DNA from: Agromyces aureus
GTDB taxonomy: Bacteria > Actinomycetota > Actinomycetes > Actinomycetales > Microbacteriaceae
Assembly (NCBI RefSeq): GCF_001660485.1
Contig: NZ_CP013979.1
Span: 620,001-684,000 of the forward strand
DNA: 64,000 nucleotides
Reading direction: 5' to 3'
Under the pieces are notes generated by a model. It saw only the letters and a list, made by a program, of their open reading frames with translations, was not told the DNA's origin and ran no database searches. This document shows positions 27,283 to 35,149 of the stretch, piece after piece. Both the position numbers and the translations under genes were made by a program. How positions within the stretch are numbered: the first letter of the stretch is position 1; every line of letters begins with the position of its first letter.

Positions 27283-28208
27283 GCGGCGGCCTCCTGCGAG
27301 CCGGCCGCGCCGGCGATGTCGTCGGCCCCGACGGTCGTGCCGTCGACCGCGGTGACCGAGCGGACGAGTTCGAGGTAGACGTCCTCGAGCGTGGGCCTGA
27401 TGATCTCGAGTCCGTCGGGCTCGCGTCCGAGGCCGGCGACGACGGATGCCACGAGCAGGCCGGGTTCGTCGGTGCGCACCTCGTGACGCTCGCCCGCGGC
27501 ATCCGTCCAGCGAACGAGGGGCACTCGCGCCTCTGCGCCGCCGATCTCGGTGATGCCGCCGACGTCGAGCAGGCGACCGGCGGCGATGACGCCCGCACGG
27601 TCGGCGAGCTGCGCGGCCTCGTCGAGGTAGTGCGTGGTGAGCAGGATCGTCGTGCCCTCGGCCTTCAGCGAGCGGATGAGCTCCCAGAACTGCTGGCGCG
27701 CCTCGGGGTCGAAGCCCGTGGTGGGCTCGTCGAGGAAGAGCAGCTCGGGTCGGCCCACGATGCCGAGCGCGACGTCGACCCGACGTTGCTGCCCGCCCGA
27801 GAGCTTCGCGACGCGGGTGTTCGCCTTGGCCTCGAGCCCGACGGCCGCGATCACGTCGTCGACCTCGCGCGGGTTCGGGTAGAGGCCGGCGAAGTGCCGC
27901 AGCACCTCGCGCACGGTGAGCAGGCCCGTGTCGCCGCCTGTCTGCAGCACGATGCCGAGCCGGGACTTCCAGTCGCGACCGCCGTGCGCCGGGTCGACGC
28001 CGAGCACGCTGACCTCGCCGGCGGTGCGCGAGCGGTAGCCCTCGAGGATCTCGACGGTCGTCGACTTGCCGGCGCCGTTCGGGCCGAGCAGGGCGAAGGT
28101 CTCTCCGCGGTAGATGTCGAGATCGAGGCCGTCGACCGCGGCGAACCCGCCGTAGACCTTTCGGAGGCCGCGGATGCGGACCACGGCGTCGCTGGGTGAG
28201 GAGTGCAT
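27279..28208 (-). CDS. ABC transporter ATP-binding protein (DrrA/ABC-2 exporter type)
   Basis: 309-residue cytoplasmic ATPase. Walker A is LLGPNGAGKSTT, the Q-loop LQTGG, the signature KLSGGQQRRVDVALG, Walker B LLFLDEPTTGFDP, and the H-loop TTHYLDEA. A C-terminal extension of about 90 residues after the ATPase fold is typical of exporters of the DrrA group. Coupled by ATGA to its permease. Divergent from phosphoenolpyruvate carboxylase across 112 bp. Confidence 0.92.
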   Translation of the reverse strand: MHSSPSDAVVRIRGLRKVYGGFAAVDGLDLDIYRGETFALLGPNGAGKSTTVEILEGYRSRTAGEVSVLGVDPAHGGRDWKSRLGIVLQTGGDTGLLTVREVLRHFAGLYPNPREVDDVIAAVGLEAKANTRVAKLSGGQQRRVDVALGIVGRPELLFLDEPTTGFDPEARQQFWELIRSLKAEGTTILLTTHYLDEAAQLADRAGVIAAGRLLDVGGITEIGGAEARVPLVRWTDAAGERHEVRTDEPGLLVASVVAGLGREPDGLEIIRPTLEDVYLELVRSVTAVDGTTVGADDIAGAAGSQEAAA

Positions 28209-28254
28209 GGGTCGAGCCTGACGGTTGGCGGCGCCGATTGACACCCCCTTCCGA

Positions 28255-28284
28255 TTGATTCGCGGAAACAGCGTGTTACAGGAT
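28255..28284 (+). promoter_or_regulatory. Weak promoter candidate for ppc
   Basis: TTGATT (28255-28260) with a relaxed -10 (TACAGG at 28277 or CAGGAT at 28279) 16-18 bases away in an AT-richer stretch before ppc. Not a strong match. Confidence 0.3.
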
Positions 28285-28320
28285 TTCGGACGTGCCCGTC
28301 GTGCGCAGTAGTTTCGAGGA

Positions 28321-31029
28321 ATGCCCAGCACCACGGAATCCGCCCACGACCGCGACCGCGAACTCGTCGTCAGCGACATCGACGCGAGGTTCCGCGCCGA
28401 TGTGAGCCTGCTCGGCGGACTGCTCGGCACGATCCTCGTCGAGGCGGGCGGGCAGGAGCTGTTCGACGACGTCGAGCGACTGCGCCACGCGACGATCGAC
28501 GCGCACGAGACGCGCGACGGTGCGGCGCTCGCCGAGGCCGAGGCCATCGCGGCGTCGTTCGATCCGGCTCGCGCCGAGCAGGTCGCACGGGCGTTCACCG
28601 TGTACTTCCACCTCGTGAACCTCGCCGAGGAGCACCAGCGGGTGCGCATCCTCCGCACGCGCGCCGAGTCCCGCGAACGCATCTCGTTGTCGGGCGACGC
28701 GGTCGCCTCCGATGCGCCGTCGCTCGAGAACGTCGACGGCTCGCTGTCGGCCACCATCCGCCTGCTGGTCGACGAGGTGGGGGTCGACGAGGCGCGCGCC
28801 AGGGTCGAGCGGCTGCGGTTCCACCCGGTGCTCACGGCGCATCCGACCGAGGCCCGCCGTCGCGCGATCGCCTCGGCGATCCGGCGCATCGGCGCGCTCA
28901 TCGACGAGCGCGACGACCTCGAGCGCGGCGACCGCACGATCGCCGAGATCGACCGTCGCCTCCTCGAGGAGATCGACATCCTGTGGCGCACCGCGCCGCT
29001 GCGCACGACCCGCCCGACGCCCCTCGACGAAGTGCGCAGCGCCATGGGCGTGTTCGACCAGACCCTCTTCGAGGTCGTGCCGCAGGTGTACCGCAGCATC
29101 GACGATCGACTGCAGCCGGATGTCGCGGGGCGGGCCGCGCCCGTCGCCCCGGCGTTCCTGCGGCTCGGCAGCTGGATCGGCGGCGACCGCGACGGCAACC
29201 CGTTCGTGACCGCCGAGACCACGCGCGAGGCCGCGCACATCGCCGCGGAGCACGTGCTGCTCGGCCTCGAGCGCGCCGCGAAGCGCATCGGCCGCACGCT
29301 CACGCTCGACGCGAAGGAGACCCCGGCGTCGGCCGAGCTCACGTCGCTGCTCGCCGCGCAGCAGGAGCTCGCGCCCGAGGTGACCGCGACCATCGGCACC
29401 CGGGCGCCCCACGAGCCGCACCGCCGGGTGCTGCTCGTGGTGGCCGAGCGCATCGCGGCGACCCGTCGCGGCGACGCCGGCCTCGCGTACTCCGCTCCCG
29501 AGCAGCTGCTCGCCGACCTGCGCGTGCTGCAGGAGTCGCTGCGCTCGGGCGGTGCGCTCCGCAGTGCGAACGGCGAGCTGCAGCACCTGATCTGGCAGGC
29601 CGAGACCTTCGGGTTCCACCTCGCCGAGCTCGAGGTGCGTCAGCACTCGAAGGTGCACCGGCAGTCGCTCGCCGAGATCCGCGCGGGCGGTGAGCGCGGC
29701 GAGACCACCGAGGAGGTGCTCTCGGTGTTCCGGGTCATCGCCGACCTGCAGCGCCGCTACGGCGTTCGCACGGTGCGCCGCTACATCGTGTCGTTCACGC
29801 AGAGCCCAGAAGACCTCGCGAACGTCTACGAGCTCGCGGCCGCAGCACTCGGCGACGAGGCGGCGGAGGTCGCGATCGACGTCGTGCCGCTGTTCGAGAC
29901 GTTCGCCGACCTCGAGGCGAGCGTCGAGATCCTCGACGCCATGCTCGAGCTCCCGCAGGTGCAGGCCAGGCTCGCGGCGACCGGGCGCAAGGTCGAGGTC
30001 ATGCTCGGCTACTCCGACTCGTCGAAGGACGTCGGTCCCGTCTCGGCGACGCTCGCGCTGCACGGCGCCCAGGCCCGCATCGCGGCGTGGGCCGACCGCA
30101 ACGACATCGAGCTGACGCTCTTCCATGGCCGCGGCGGCGCGCTCGGCCGCGGCGGCGGGCCCGCGAACGAGGCCGTGCTCGCGCAGCCTGCGGGCTCGGT
30201 CGACGGCCGGCTGAAGATCACCGAGCAGGGCGAGGTCATCTTCGCCCAGTACGGCGATCCGGCGATCGCCAAGCGCCACCTCGAGCAGATGGCCTCGGCG
30301 GCGCTGCTGGCCGGCAGCCGGTCGAACGAGGCGCGCAACCGGGCGGCCGACGAGCGCTTCGGCGACCTCGCCACGACGCTCGACGCGGCATCCCGAACCC
30401 GGTTCCACTCGCTCGTGAAGGCCGACGGCTTCGCGCCGTGGTTCGCCGACGTCACGCCCATGGAGGAGGTCGGGCACCTCGCGCTCGGCTCGCGCCCCGC
30501 GCGCCGCGGCCTGTCGGTCGAGTCGCTCGACGACCTGCGCGCGATTCCGTGGGTGTTCTCGTGGAGCCAGGCCCGCATCAACCTCGCCGCCTGGTTCGGC
30601 CTCGGCACCGCGCTCGAGGCCGTGGGTGACGAGGCCCTGCTGCGCGAGGCGTACGCCGAGTGGCCGCTGTTCACGGCCATGATCGACAACTTCTCGATGT
30701 CGCTCGCGAAGACCGACGAGCGCATCGCCGCCCGCTACCTCGCGCTCGGCGACCGCGACGACCTCGCCGAGCTCGTGCTCGACGAGATGCGGCTCACGAA
30801 GCAGTGGCTCGGCCGTGTCACCCAGAGCGACGAGCTGCTGGTCGCGCGCCCGGTGCTCGCCAAGGCCGTGCGCCTGCGCAGCCCCTACGTCGACGCGCTC
30901 TCGCTGCTGCAGCTGCGCGCGCTCACGGCGATCCGGGCCGGCGAGGCCGACCTGCCGAGCGACGACCACCACGAGCTGCTGCTGCTCACCGTCAACGGCG
31001 TCGCCGCGGGCGTGCAGAACACGGGCTGA
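28321..31029 (+). CDS. ppc: Phosphoenolpyruvate carboxylase
   Basis: 902-residue cytoplasmic enzyme forming oxaloacetate from PEP and bicarbonate, refilling the citric-acid cycle. All signatures are visible: VLTAHPTEARRRAI with catalytic His174, the SWIGGDRDGNPFVT loop, GYSDSSKDVGPVSAT, FHGRGGALGRGGGP (mobile substrate loop), and the PWVFSWSQARINLAAWFG segment. The C-terminus ends in QNTG, the family's conserved end. Length is normal. GAGGA is immediately next to the ATG, an unusually short spacing. It is flanked by a divergent ABC exporter and a convergent small S4 gene. Confidence 0.97.
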   Translation: MPSTTESAHDRDRELVVSDIDARFRADVSLLGGLLGTILVEAGGQELFDDVERLRHATIDAHETRDGAALAEAEAIAASFDPARAEQVARAFTVYFHLVNLAEEHQRVRILRTRAESRERISLSGDAVASDAPSLENVDGSLSATIRLLVDEVGVDEARARVERLRFHPVLTAHPTEARRRAIASAIRRIGALIDERDDLERGDRTIAEIDRRLLEEIDILWRTAPLRTTRPTPLDEVRSAMGVFDQTLFEVVPQVYRSIDDRLQPDVAGRAAPVAPAFLRLGSWIGGDRDGNPFVTAETTREAAHIAAEHVLLGLERAAKRIGRTLTLDAKETPASAELTSLLAAQQELAPEVTATIGTRAPHEPHRRVLLVVAERIAATRRGDAGLAYSAPEQLLADLRVLQESLRSGGALRSANGELQHLIWQAETFGFHLAELEVRQHSKVHRQSLAEIRAGGERGETTEEVLSVFRVIADLQRRYGVRTVRRYIVSFTQSPEDLANVYELAAAALGDEAAEVAIDVVPLFETFADLEASVEILDAMLELPQVQARLAATGRKVEVMLGYSDSSKDVGPVSATLALHGAQARIAAWADRNDIELTLFHGRGGALGRGGGPANEAVLAQPAGSVDGRLKITEQGEVIFAQYGDPAIAKRHLEQMASAALLAGSRSNEARNRAADERFGDLATTLDAASRTRFHSLVKADGFAPWFADVTPMEEVGHLALGSRPARRGLSVESLDDLRAIPWVFSWSQARINLAAWFGLGTALEAVGDEALLREAYAEWPLFTAMIDNFSMSLAKTDERIAARYLALGDRDDLAELVLDEMRLTKQWLGRVTQSDELLVARPVLAKAVRLRSPYVDALSLLQLRALTAIRAGEADLPSDDHHELLLLTVNGVAAGVQNTG

Positions 31030-31041
31030 GTCCGGGGCGGG

Positions 31042-31269
31042 TCACGGGCGCACGCGGACGCGGCGCCCCTCGAAGCCGACGACGTCGCCGGCGTGCAGCT
31101 GTCGCCCGCGGCGCAGCTCGACCTCGCCGTTCACGGTCACGTCGCCGTCGGCGATCGCCTCCTTGACGTCGCCGCCGGTGTCGAGCAAGCCCGCGAACTT
31201 CAGGAACTGCCCGAGGCGGATCATCTCGCCGCCGATCGGGACGTCTTCGACCGGAGCGTCGTGTGTCAT
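31042..31269 (-). CDS. Small S4-domain RNA-binding protein (YaaA/YbcJ-like)
   Basis: 75-residue protein composed almost only of an S4 RNA-binding fold: MIRLGQFLKFAGLLDTGGDVKEAIADGDVTVNGEVELRRGRQL pattern in residues about 16-59 with the conserved V.VNG.....G..L core. Proteins of this type bind structured RNA, often rRNA or tRNA. It starts nine bases after the sigma-factor stop on the same strand and so may be transcribed from the ECF42 operon. It is convergent with ppc, 12 bp apart. Confidence 0.8.
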   Translation of the reverse strand: MTHDAPVEDVPIGGEMIRLGQFLKFAGLLDTGGDVKEAIADGDVTVNGEVELRRGRQLHAGDVVGFEGRRVRVRP

Positions 31270-31278
31270 CCCCGAAGG

Positions 31279-32721
31279 CTAGTCGACCCCGCGCGCGAGC
31301 TCGGCGAGCCGCCGCTCGAGGAAGCGCCGCTCGGGCTCGGTCGGCGCGAGCTCGATCGCCTGACGGTAGCGGTCGGCCGCGACATCCGCTCGCCCGAGCC
31401 GGCGCAGCAGGTCGGCCTGCGCCGCGGGCAGCAGGTGGTAGCGATCGAGGGTTCCGGACGCCGCGAGCAGGTCGAGTGCGTCGAGCCCCGCCCGCGGGTG
31501 TCCGGCCAGGCCCACCGCCACGGCGCGATTCAGTTCGATCACGGGCGACGGCGTGAGCGCGAGCAGGTCGTCGTAGCACCGCACGATCGCCGCCCAGTCG
31601 GTGTCGTCGGGGTGCGCGGCCCGCGCGTGCTCGCGCTGGATCTCGGCCTGCAGGCGGTACGGGCCGGCCGCCGCACCGGTCCGCTCTGCATCAGGCCGAC
31701 CGGCTCGACCGGTTACGGGTAACCGGTCGAGCTGGTCGAGCCGGTCGAGCACCGCGAGCCCCTCGGCGATCTCGGCCGCGTTCCACGTCGTTCGGTCCTG
31801 CGCGTCGAGCGGCACGAGCTCGCCCTCGGCGTCGACGCGCGCGGCCGAGCGCGCGTGCTGCAGCAGCAGGAGTGCGAGCAGTCCGGCGGCTTCGGGCTCG
31901 TCGGGCATGAGACGGGCGACGAGCCGCGCGAGCCGGATCGCCTCCTCCTGCAGGTCGAGCCGAAGCAGCCGGTCGCCGGAACTCGCGAGGTAGCCCTCGT
32001 TGTGCACGAGCATGAGCACCGCGAGCACGCCCGAGAGCCGGCGCCGCAGCTCATCGCCCTCGGGCACGCGGTACGGGATGCCCGCGTTGCGGATCTTGCG
32101 CTTCGCCCGCACGAGGCGCTGCGCCATGGTCGCCTCGGGCACGAGGAACGCCCGCGCGATCTCGGGCGTCTCGAGTCCGCCGACCGTGCGCAGCGTCAGG
32201 GCGACCCGCGCCTCGATCGGCAGGGCGGGGTGCGCGCACGTGAAGATCAGCCGTAGCCGGTCGTCGATCTCGGCCGTCGCAGAGCCAGAGGCCGAGATCG
32301 ACGCCGCGGCGAGGTCGGCCGGATCGGTCGGAGCGCCGGGCCGCAGCAGCTCGTCCATCACCATCCACTCCTTGACCTTGTCGATCTCGACGCCGCGGCG
32401 CCGCAGCACGTCGAGCGCGCGGTTGCGCGCGACGGTCGTGAGCCAGGCGCCCGGGTTGTCGGGCACGCCCTCGACGGGCCAGCGCTCGGCCGCGCGCACG
32501 AACGCGTCGGCCGCGGCATCCTCGGCGAGGTCCCAGTCGCGGGTCGCGCGGATCAGCGTCGCGACGATGCGCGTCCACTCCTCGCGGTAGATGCGGTCGA
32601 CGGCGTCGCGGGCAGTGTCGCGAGCGAGATCGGGCGCGTCGCCGCGCACGGCCGGTGCCGGGGCCGACGGGGGCCCGCCACCGGCATCCGTCGCTGAAGA
32701 TTCGGGCTGCGCCCGCGTCAT
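31279..32721 (-). CDS. ECF sigma factor, ECF42 group, with C-terminal TPR-like extension
   Basis: 480-residue RNA polymerase sigma factor. Region 2 (about 45-110) has DLAEDAAADAFVRAAERWP and NPGAWLTTVARNRALDVLRR; region 4 (about 150-215) has LTLRTVGGLETPEIARAFLVPEATMAQRLVRAKRKI. A helical extension (about 220-480) follows, with LAVLMLVHNEGY and tetratricopeptide-like repeats, including the PSPVIELNRAVAVGLAGHP and DRYHLLPAAQADLLRRLGR segments. This layout and the adjacent YCII/DGPF gene define the ECF42 group, which has no anti-sigma factor and appears to be controlled through its own C-terminal domain. It is seven bases downstream of the YCII gene and co-transcribed. Probable targets are promoters at 33107 and 34274. 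Confidence 0.92.
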   Translation of the reverse strand: MTRAQPESSATDAGGGPPSAPAPAVRGDAPDLARDTARDAVDRIYREEWTRIVATLIRATRDWDLAEDAAADAFVRAAERWPVEGVPDNPGAWLTTVARNRALDVLRRRGVEIDKVKEWMVMDELLRPGAPTDPADLAAASISASGSATAEIDDRLRLIFTCAHPALPIEARVALTLRTVGGLETPEIARAFLVPEATMAQRLVRAKRKIRNAGIPYRVPEGDELRRRLSGVLAVLMLVHNEGYLASSGDRLLRLDLQEEAIRLARLVARLMPDEPEAAGLLALLLLQHARSAARVDAEGELVPLDAQDRTTWNAAEIAEGLAVLDRLDQLDRLPVTGRAGRPDAERTGAAAGPYRLQAEIQREHARAAHPDDTDWAAIVRCYDDLLALTPSPVIELNRAVAVGLAGHPRAGLDALDLLAASGTLDRYHLLPAAQADLLRRLGRADVAADRYRQAIELAPTEPERRFLERRLAELARGVD

Positions 32722-32728
32722 CCGTGGC

Positions 32729-33070
32729 TCATTCGTCTTCCTCGCCGTTCCAGAACGGCCGCAGCTCGATGCGCCCGCCCCTGGCCATCGGATGCCGCGA
32801 CGCGACCTCGATGGCCTCGTCGAGGTCGCGGCACTCGAGGATGTCGTATCCGGCGATCCATTCCTTCGACTCGGTGAACGGCCCGTCGGTCACGATCGTC
32901 TCGCCGTCGCGGACGCGCACGAGCGTGGCGTCGCGCACGTGCTGCAGGCGCTGGCCCTCGATGCGCGTGCCGCGGGCGTCGTTCTCGTCGACCCACTGGT
33001 CGATGCCGATGCCCTCGTCGCCGGAGCGGTCGGGCTCGGTGTCGGTGGCCACGAACATGACGTATCGCAT
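32729..33070 (-). CDS. YCII/DGPF-domain protein 1 (first gene of ECF42 operon)
   Basis: 113-residue ferredoxin-like-fold protein. It has the VMFVATDTEPDRSG start, the name-giving DGPFTESKEWIAGYDILE segment and the RHPMARGGRIELRPF end. Proteins of this kind are constant neighbours and targets of ECF42 sigma factors; their biochemical role is unknown. GAGGAGA precedes the ATG at a normal distance. It is followed by the sigma gene after seven bases and preceded by a TGTCGA-N13-CGTTCGTC promoter. Confidence 0.9.
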   Translation of the reverse strand: MRYVMFVATDTEPDRSGDEGIGIDQWVDENDARGTRIEGQRLQHVRDATLVRVRDGETIVTDGPFTESKEWIAGYDILECRDLDEAIEVASRHPMARGGRIELRPFWNGEEDE

Positions 33071-33106
33071 CTTGATCTCCTCGTGTCGGTGTTCAACGTA
33101 TGCCCA

Positions 33107-33136
33107 GGCGACGAACGGCGACAGGGCGAATCGACA
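33107..33136 (-). promoter_or_regulatory. ECF42-type promoter for YCII-sigma operon
   Basis: On the minus strand, TGTCGA (33136-33131) is followed after exactly 13 bases by CGTTCGTCGCC (33117-33107), about 40 bases before the ATG. The same two blocks with the same spacing occur before the other YCII pair at 34274. TGTCGA agrees with the -35 element I recall for ECF42 targets. Confidence 0.7.
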
Positions 33137-33157
33137 GGTCGACGAGAGATCCGTCGG

Positions 33158-33184
33158 TCGACGTTCGACCCCGCGTGCTAACGT
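33158..33184 (+). promoter_or_regulatory. Promoter candidate for leader peptide-patatin
   Basis: Extended -10 TGCTAACGT (TAACGT at 33179-33184) with a TCGACG-like -35 (33158-33163), 15-base spacer. It would start transcription near 33191, about 30 bases before the leader ORF. Confidence 0.4.
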
Positions 33185-33221
33185 GTCGCCGATCGTGATC
33201 CGAACGCAGGAGGTGAGCACC

Positions 33222-33281
33222 ATGAACGCAGTGTCCGAAACGGGTGCTCCCCTGCAGTCCACGATCGTGCGACCGAGGTAG
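33222..33281 (+). CDS. Candidate 19-residue leader peptide upstream of patatin
   Basis: Small ORF encoding MNAVSETGAPLQSTIVRPR with a near-perfect ribosome site AGGAGGTGAG at 33208-33217, far stronger than that of the patatin gene behind it. No family is recognised. The stop codon is two bases before GTCGCC (33284), which can pair with GGCGAC next to the patatin start. This is the arrangement expected of a leader peptide whose translation controls access to the downstream ribosome site. It could instead be a small peptide with its own function. Confidence 0.45.
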   Translation: MNAVSETGAPLQSTIVRPR

Positions 33282-33283
33282 TC

Positions 33284-33321
33284 GTCGCCGGGAGCCCTCC
33301 ACGCGAATCGCGAAAGGCGAC
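33284..33321 (+). promoter_or_regulatory. Possible ribosome-site-sequestering hairpin before patatin
   Basis: GTCGCC (33284-33289) can pair with GGCGAC (33316-33321), with CGCG-AAT-CGCG (33302-33312) nested inside; GGGAG (33290-33294) and CTCCC (33321-33325) offer an alternative. The pairing involves the AAAGG region just before the patatin ATG at 33326. Confidence 0.4.
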
Positions 33322-33325
33322 TCCC

Positions 33326-34261
33326 ATGAACACCACCACCTCTTCGATGCCAGAGGCATCGCACCACGCCGCCTCCACCACGGGCCGCCGCGCACTCGTG
33401 CTCGGCGGCGGCGGATCCGCGGGCAACGCCTGGCTCATCGGCGTCATCGCCGGCCTGCACGAGGCCGGGCTCGACGTCACCCGGGCCGATCTCATGATCG
33501 GCACCTCGGCGGGGGCCACGGCCGCAGCGCAGATCACGGGCACGGCGCCGGCCGCGCTGCTCGCCGCCGTCCTCACCGCAGTGCCCCCGCAGCGCACCGC
33601 CCCCGACGGCTCGGAGCGGCGAGGCGCGTTCGCCGGATCGGCGAACGACCACCTCGAACGATTCCGCCGCATCATCGCCGACTCGGCCGATGCGGGCGAC
33701 ATGCGTCGTCGCATGGGCGCGATCGGCATCGAGCAGGATGCCGCGACGAACGGAGCCCGCCAGGCGCCGTGGCGCTCGACCGTCGCGGCCCGGCTGCCGC
33801 AGCAGCAGTGGCCCGAACAGGACGTGCGCCTGACCGCGGTCGACGCCCGCACCGGCGAGCCGGTCGTGCTCGACCGCGACAGCGGCGTCGACCTGGCCGA
33901 CGCGGTGGCCGCGAGCTGCGCGGGCGGATTCGCCTACCTGGTCGGCGACCGGTACCTCATCGACGGCGGCTACCGGCGCAACGAGAACGCCGACCTCGCG
34001 GGCGGCTTCGAGCGGGTGCTCGTGCTGTCGCCCCTCGGCGGTCGCACGCTGCATCCGCTCGGGTGGGGCATGCAGCTCGCCGCCCAGGTCGACGAGCTCC
34101 GCGCCGGGGGCAGTCGCGTCGAGACCGTCGTGCCCGACGAGCCCGCCCTCGCCGCCTTCGGCGACAACCTCATGGACCTGTCGACGCGGCCTCCGGCTGC
34201 GCGGGCCGGCCACGCTCAGGGTCTCGCGCTCGCCACCCGGCTCAGCGGGTTCTGGAACTGA
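33326..34261 (+). CDS. Patatin-like phospholipase
   Basis: 311-residue serine hydrolase. The oxyanion-hole glycine loop GGGGSAGNAWLIG (residues about 27-39) and the nucleophile motif GTSAG (about 59-63) are clear; the dyad Asp lies in IDGGYRRNENAD. Members cleave acyl chains from phospholipids or other esters. No signal peptide is seen, so it acts inside the cell. It sits between the two ECF42-type promoters but is read from its own upstream region behind a short leader ORF. A link with the YCII/sigma system is by position only. Confidence 0.87.
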   Translation: MNTTTSSMPEASHHAASTTGRRALVLGGGGSAGNAWLIGVIAGLHEAGLDVTRADLMIGTSAGATAAAQITGTAPAALLAAVLTAVPPQRTAPDGSERRGAFAGSANDHLERFRRIIADSADAGDMRRRMGAIGIEQDAATNGARQAPWRSTVAARLPQQQWPEQDVRLTAVDARTGEPVVLDRDSGVDLADAVAASCAGGFAYLVGDRYLIDGGYRRNENADLAGGFERVLVLSPLGGRTLHPLGWGMQLAAQVDELRAGGSRVETVVPDEPALAAFGDNLMDLSTRPPAARAGHAQGLALATRLSGFWN

Positions 34262-34273
34262 TGCGGCCCGGAG

Positions 34274-34303
34274 TGTCGATCTGCCCGCACCCCGTTCGTC
34301 GCC
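34274..34303 (+). promoter_or_regulatory. ECF42-type promoter for the YCII pair
   Basis: TGTCGA (34274-34279), 13 bases, then CGTTCGTCGCC (34293-34303), about 37 bases before the YCII ATG. Both blocks and spacing match the promoter at 33107 on the other strand. Confidence 0.72.
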
Positions 34304-34339
34304 CGAGCAGAAGCACGACGACGAGAGGAGTATGACGTG

Positions 34340-34699
34340 ATGGAGATCATGATGTTCGTGGTCGCCGACCCCGCAGTGGATGTCGGGCCGGTCGACGAGG
34401 AGGCCGTGGCCGAGTGGGACCGGTTGAGGGCCGAGCAGGGCGTGCTGAAGCGCGCGATGCGGTTGCGGCCGGCCGATGAAGCGGTCACCGTGCGGGTTCG
34501 GGGCGGCCAGACGATCGTGACCGACGAGACGGTCGTCACCGACGGGCCGTTCACCGAGTCGAAGGAGTGGATCGCGGGGTACGACCTCCTCGAGGTCGAC
34601 GATCTCGACCACGCGATCGAGCTCGCGAAGGGCGACGAGCTCGCCCGGCACGGCGCGCTTGAGATCCGGCCGATCTGGCCGCTGAACGGCGAGGAGTGA
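34340..34699 (+). CDS. YCII/DGPF-domain protein 2
   Basis: 119-residue protein with the DGPFTESKEWIAGYDLLE signature, related to the protein at 32729. An imperfect 18-base tandem duplication (34511-34528 and 34529-34546) inserts six residues directly before the signature, giving TIVTDETVVTDGPF instead of TIVTDGPF. ATG at 34340 is chosen since GAGAGGAG lies about nine bases upstream; a GTG three bases earlier is possible. It is first in a two-gene unit behind an ECF42-type promoter. Confidence 0.86.
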   Translation: MEIMMFVVADPAVDVGPVDEEAVAEWDRLRAEQGVLKRAMRLRPADEAVTVRVRGGQTIVTDETVVTDGPFTESKEWIAGYDLLEVDDLDHAIELAKGDELARHGALEIRPIWPLNGEE

Positions 34700-34703
34700 C
34701 GCC

Positions 34704-35051
34704 GTGGAGTTCCTGATGCTCGTGCTGCACGACGACGACGCCGAGCCGTATGTCGAGGCGGAGGACAACATCGCCGAATGGGGCGCAGAGGTCGGCGAAC
34801 GCGGCGTCTGGGTCGCCGGCGACCGACTGCGCCCTCCGGAGTTCGCGAAGACCGTGCGCTTCCGCGACGACCGTCCGTACGTGACCGACGGTCCGTTCAG
34901 CGAGTCGAAGGAGTGGATCGCCGGGTTCGACGTGCTCGAGGTGCGCGACCTCGACGAGGCCATCGAGATCGCCGCGAAGCATCCGATGGCCCGGTTCGGC
35001 CGCATCGTGCTGCGCAAGGCGTGGCCGCTCGGCGAGGGCTTCGACCGGTAG
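34704..35051 (+). CDS. YCII/DGPF-domain protein 3
   Basis: 115-residue paralogue with FLMLVLHDDDAEPYVEAED at the start and TDGPFSESKEWIAGFDVLEVRDLDEAIE in the middle. GTG start four bases after the previous stop; GAGGAG overlaps the end of the upstream gene. Together the window has three YCII proteins of one sigma system. Function unknown. Confidence 0.86.
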   Translation: MEFLMLVLHDDDAEPYVEAEDNIAEWGAEVGERGVWVAGDRLRPPEFAKTVRFRDDRPYVTDGPFSESKEWIAGFDVLEVRDLDEAIEIAAKHPMARFGRIVLRKAWPLGEGFDR

Positions 35052-35149
35052 GGCTTCACGCAGTCGGCGGATGCCGCGGGCCGGCGTTTCTCGCGTCGGC
35101 CCGCGGCGCTCGGCTCAGTGCGGCGCTCCGCTCAGTGCGGCAGCAGCAG

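Noticed and set aside
28238..28243. TTGACA as the ppc -35 box
   Set aside because: No -10-like hexamer lies 16-18 bases downstream; the TTGATT at 28255 has a somewhat better partner.
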